This document shows positions 14,608 to 15,648 of a DNA stretch of 15,648 nucleotides, one piece after another; position 1 is the stretch's first letter; the number at the start of each line of letters is the position of its first letter. Position numbers and translations under genes: made by a program. The notes under the pieces were generated by a model that saw only the letters and a program-made list of their open reading frames with translations, did not search any database and was not told where the DNA came from. Origin of the DNA: Deltaproteobacteria bacterium (lineage in GTDB: Bacteria > Desulfobacterota > Syntrophia > Syntrophales > Fen-1087). Where the stretch lies: positions 1-15,648 of the forward strand of contig JAPLJM010000241.1 in NCBI GenBank assembly GCA_026388595.1. The letters are read 5' to 3'.

Positions 14608-14613
14608 GGAACG

Positions 14614-14880
14614 CTAACCGGCGATGGCATTCGTCTTCCGGGTAAGGCGGGAGATCTTGCGGGACATGGTCTTCTTGTGAAAGATGCCGTTTGCAGCGGC
14701 TTTCGCGAGGATAGGCACGGACTGGGCCAGGGCCGTTTTCGATGCCTCCTTGTCTTTCGCCTCGACGGCCTTGAGGACGGATTTCACCGCTGTCTTGACC
14801 TTGGACTTGACTGCCGTGTTTCTCTCACGGTGCTTCTCGTTCTGCTTGCTTCTCTTGATTGCGGACTTATGTGTGGCCAA
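14614..14880 (-). CDS. rpsT: 30S ribosomal protein S20
   Basis: The 88-residue, very basic protein is S20, a primary 16S rRNA-binding protein of the small subunit. It reads MATHKSAIKRSKQNEKHRER at the start and keeps the later FHKKTMSRKISRLTRK segment. The start is TTG at 14880, since S20 begins with M-A-x-H-K-S-A and no ATG occurs there. An ideal AAAGGAGG (14895-14888) stands seven bases upstream. E. coli rpsT is also known to start with UUG and to be autoregulated, so a similar control is plausible here. The gene converges on lptE with a six-base gap and no visible terminator between them. Confidence 0.96.
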   Translation of the reverse strand: MATHKSAIKRSKQNEKHRERNTAVKSKVKTAVKSVLKAVEAKDKEASKTALAQSVPILAKAAANGIFHKKTMSRKISRLTRKTNAIAG

Positions 14881-14887
14881 AAAACAT

Positions 14888-14895
14888 CCTCCTTT
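14888..14895 (-). promoter_or_regulatory. Shine-Dalgarno site of rpsT, fixing the TTG start
   Basis: AAAGGAGG on the minus strand lies seven bases before TTG 14880. An ATG (14887-14885) touches it directly but is out of frame and opens only six codons. The site therefore supports TTG as the real start. Confidence 0.8.
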
Positions 14896-14942
14896 GAGCT
14901 TCTTTTGATACAGGGGTGAACCTCTATCTGAATTACGGGCTC

Positions 14943-14963
14943 CTGTCAAGTCTAAATTGACAG
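14943..14963. promoter_or_regulatory. Inverted repeat with TTGACA on both strands, between rpsT and the HMG-CoA-lyase-like gene
   Basis: CTGTCAA (14943-14949) and TTGACAG (14957-14963) are perfect inverted 7-bp arms around a 7-base centre. Each arm holds a consensus -35 box, one facing rpsT and one facing the gene starting at 15001. The -10 boxes are not convincing on either side (TAGAGG at 17 bases for rpsT). The symmetry would also suit an operator for a dimeric regulator. Confidence 0.45.
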
Positions 14964-15000
14964 AATAACGTTAAAGATACCGCTTGGGACTTTACAGAAC

Positions 15001-15648
15001 ATGCATCTGGAAGATGATATCCGCATCATTGAAGTCGGTCCCCGCGACGGCCTGCAGAATCTGAACTGCTTTGTGGAAACGGAAAAGAAGGTGAGCCTGA
15101 TCCGGCGCCTGGCGGCCAGTGGGATCCGGGAGATTCAGGCAGGCGCCTTTGTCAGCCCGAAGGCCATTTCCCAATTCCGTGATATGCAAACCATGATGGC
15201 CAGCCTGCGCGACCTTCGGGACTGCACCTTGACAGCACTGGTCCCCAATCTTCAGGGCGCCAGGGCCGCCCTGGCCTCCGGCATCCGGAAATTCAATTTT
15301 TTCTTTTCCGTAAGCCGATCCCATAATCTCAACAATGTCCGGCAGACCCCGGAGGCGTCGCTTGCCTCCCTTAAAATCATCCGGGATGAATTGTTGTCGG
15401 GGACAGATGTGGCCGTGCGTGTCGACCTTGCCACCGCCTTCGGCTGTCCCTTCGAGGGGACCATCAAAACAGCGGTCATCCTTGATTATGTGGAACAGAT
15501 TGTCTCTCTGGGCTTCCGGGAAGTGACGCTCTGCGACACCGTGGGGGTCGGTCATCCGGCGCTGGTCGAATCGGTCATCACTGCCTGCCGGGCGCATTAT
15601 CCGGAGGTCACCTTCGGCGTCCATCTGCATAACACCCGCGGGCTGGCG
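15001..15648 (+). CDS. HMG-CoA-lyase-like enzyme (3' end outside window)
   Basis: The first 216 residues of a DRE-TIM metallolyase are visible. The pattern EVGPRDGLQN (11-20, with R15 and D16) is the HMG-CoA-lyase signature, and HLHNTRG (H208, H210) supplies the metal-binding histidines. HMG-CoA lyase splits HMG-CoA to acetyl-CoA and acetoacetate, in leucine breakdown and ketone-body metabolism. Two features depart from the classical enzymes: IQAGAFVSPK has Gln at position 46, where they have Glu (IEVTSF), and HxHNT replaces HxHDT. The protein may therefore act on a related acyl-CoA. The signature cysteine loop lies outside the window. The ATG at 15001 has only a weak purine-rich site upstream. 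It is divergent from rpsT. Confidence 0.85.
   Translation, partial: MHLEDDIRIIEVGPRDGLQNLNCFVETEKKVSLIRRLAASGIREIQAGAFVSPKAISQFRDMQTMMASLRDLRDCTLTALVPNLQGARAALASGIRKFNFFFSVSRSHNLNNVRQTPEASLASLKIIRDELLSGTDVAVRVDLATAFGCPFEGTIKTAVILDYVEQIVSLGFREVTLCDTVGVGHPALVESVITACRAHYPEVTFGVHLHNTRGLA

Noticed and set aside
1..15648. CRISPR array, transposon, phage or novel defence cassette
   Set aside because: I saw no regularly spaced repeats, transposase, recombinase or unknown multi-gene block. Nearly all bases are assigned to core genes.

Overview
The window is a housekeeping stretch of a Gram-negative (diderm) bacterial chromosome. Gene order, an LptE-type lipoprotein after leuS, the GC-rich but mixed codon use and the tRNA sequences point to a deltaproteobacterium (Desulfobacterota), perhaps near the Syntrophus/Smithella group. 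That placement is inference from remembered gene order, not a search result. I found no CRISPR array, transposase, integrase, phage gene or obviously novel multi-gene system.

Left part (1-2359). A Fic-family protein, cut by the left edge, runs rightwards. Facing it on the minus strand is a translation unit: a sigma70-type promoter, gltX (glutamyl-tRNA synthetase), a tRNA-Gln(CUG)-like gene, tRNA-Glu(CUC) and a Rho-independent terminator. The tRNA-Gln copy carries several stem defects and may be decaying.

Central part (2382-14607). Fifteen plus-strand genes lie almost head to tail, the largest gap being 78-96 bp before glyA. The order is yceD, rpmF, fabD, acpP, fabF, rpiB, glyA, dCMP deaminase, nrdR, ribE, ribBA, ribH, nusB, leuS, lptE. 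It joins ribosome assembly, fatty-acid elongation, pentose and one-carbon metabolism, deoxynucleotide supply and its regulator, riboflavin synthesis, rRNA antitermination, leucine charging and outer-membrane LPS export. Several genes usually found inside such clusters are absent at tight junctions: plsX/fabH, fabG, ribD and holA.

Right part (14608-15648). rpsT (ribosomal protein S20) is convergent with lptE and starts with a UUG codon behind a strong Shine-Dalgarno sequence. Upstream of it, a perfect inverted repeat carries TTGACA on both strands. Beyond that, an HMG-CoA-lyase-like gene runs rightwards and is cut by the window edge.

The most useful points for a second look are the degenerate tRNA-Gln beside gltX, a 14-residue tandem duplication inside NusB, the missing pathway genes, and the Glu-to-Gln change at an expected catalytic position in the HMG-CoA-lyase-like protein.
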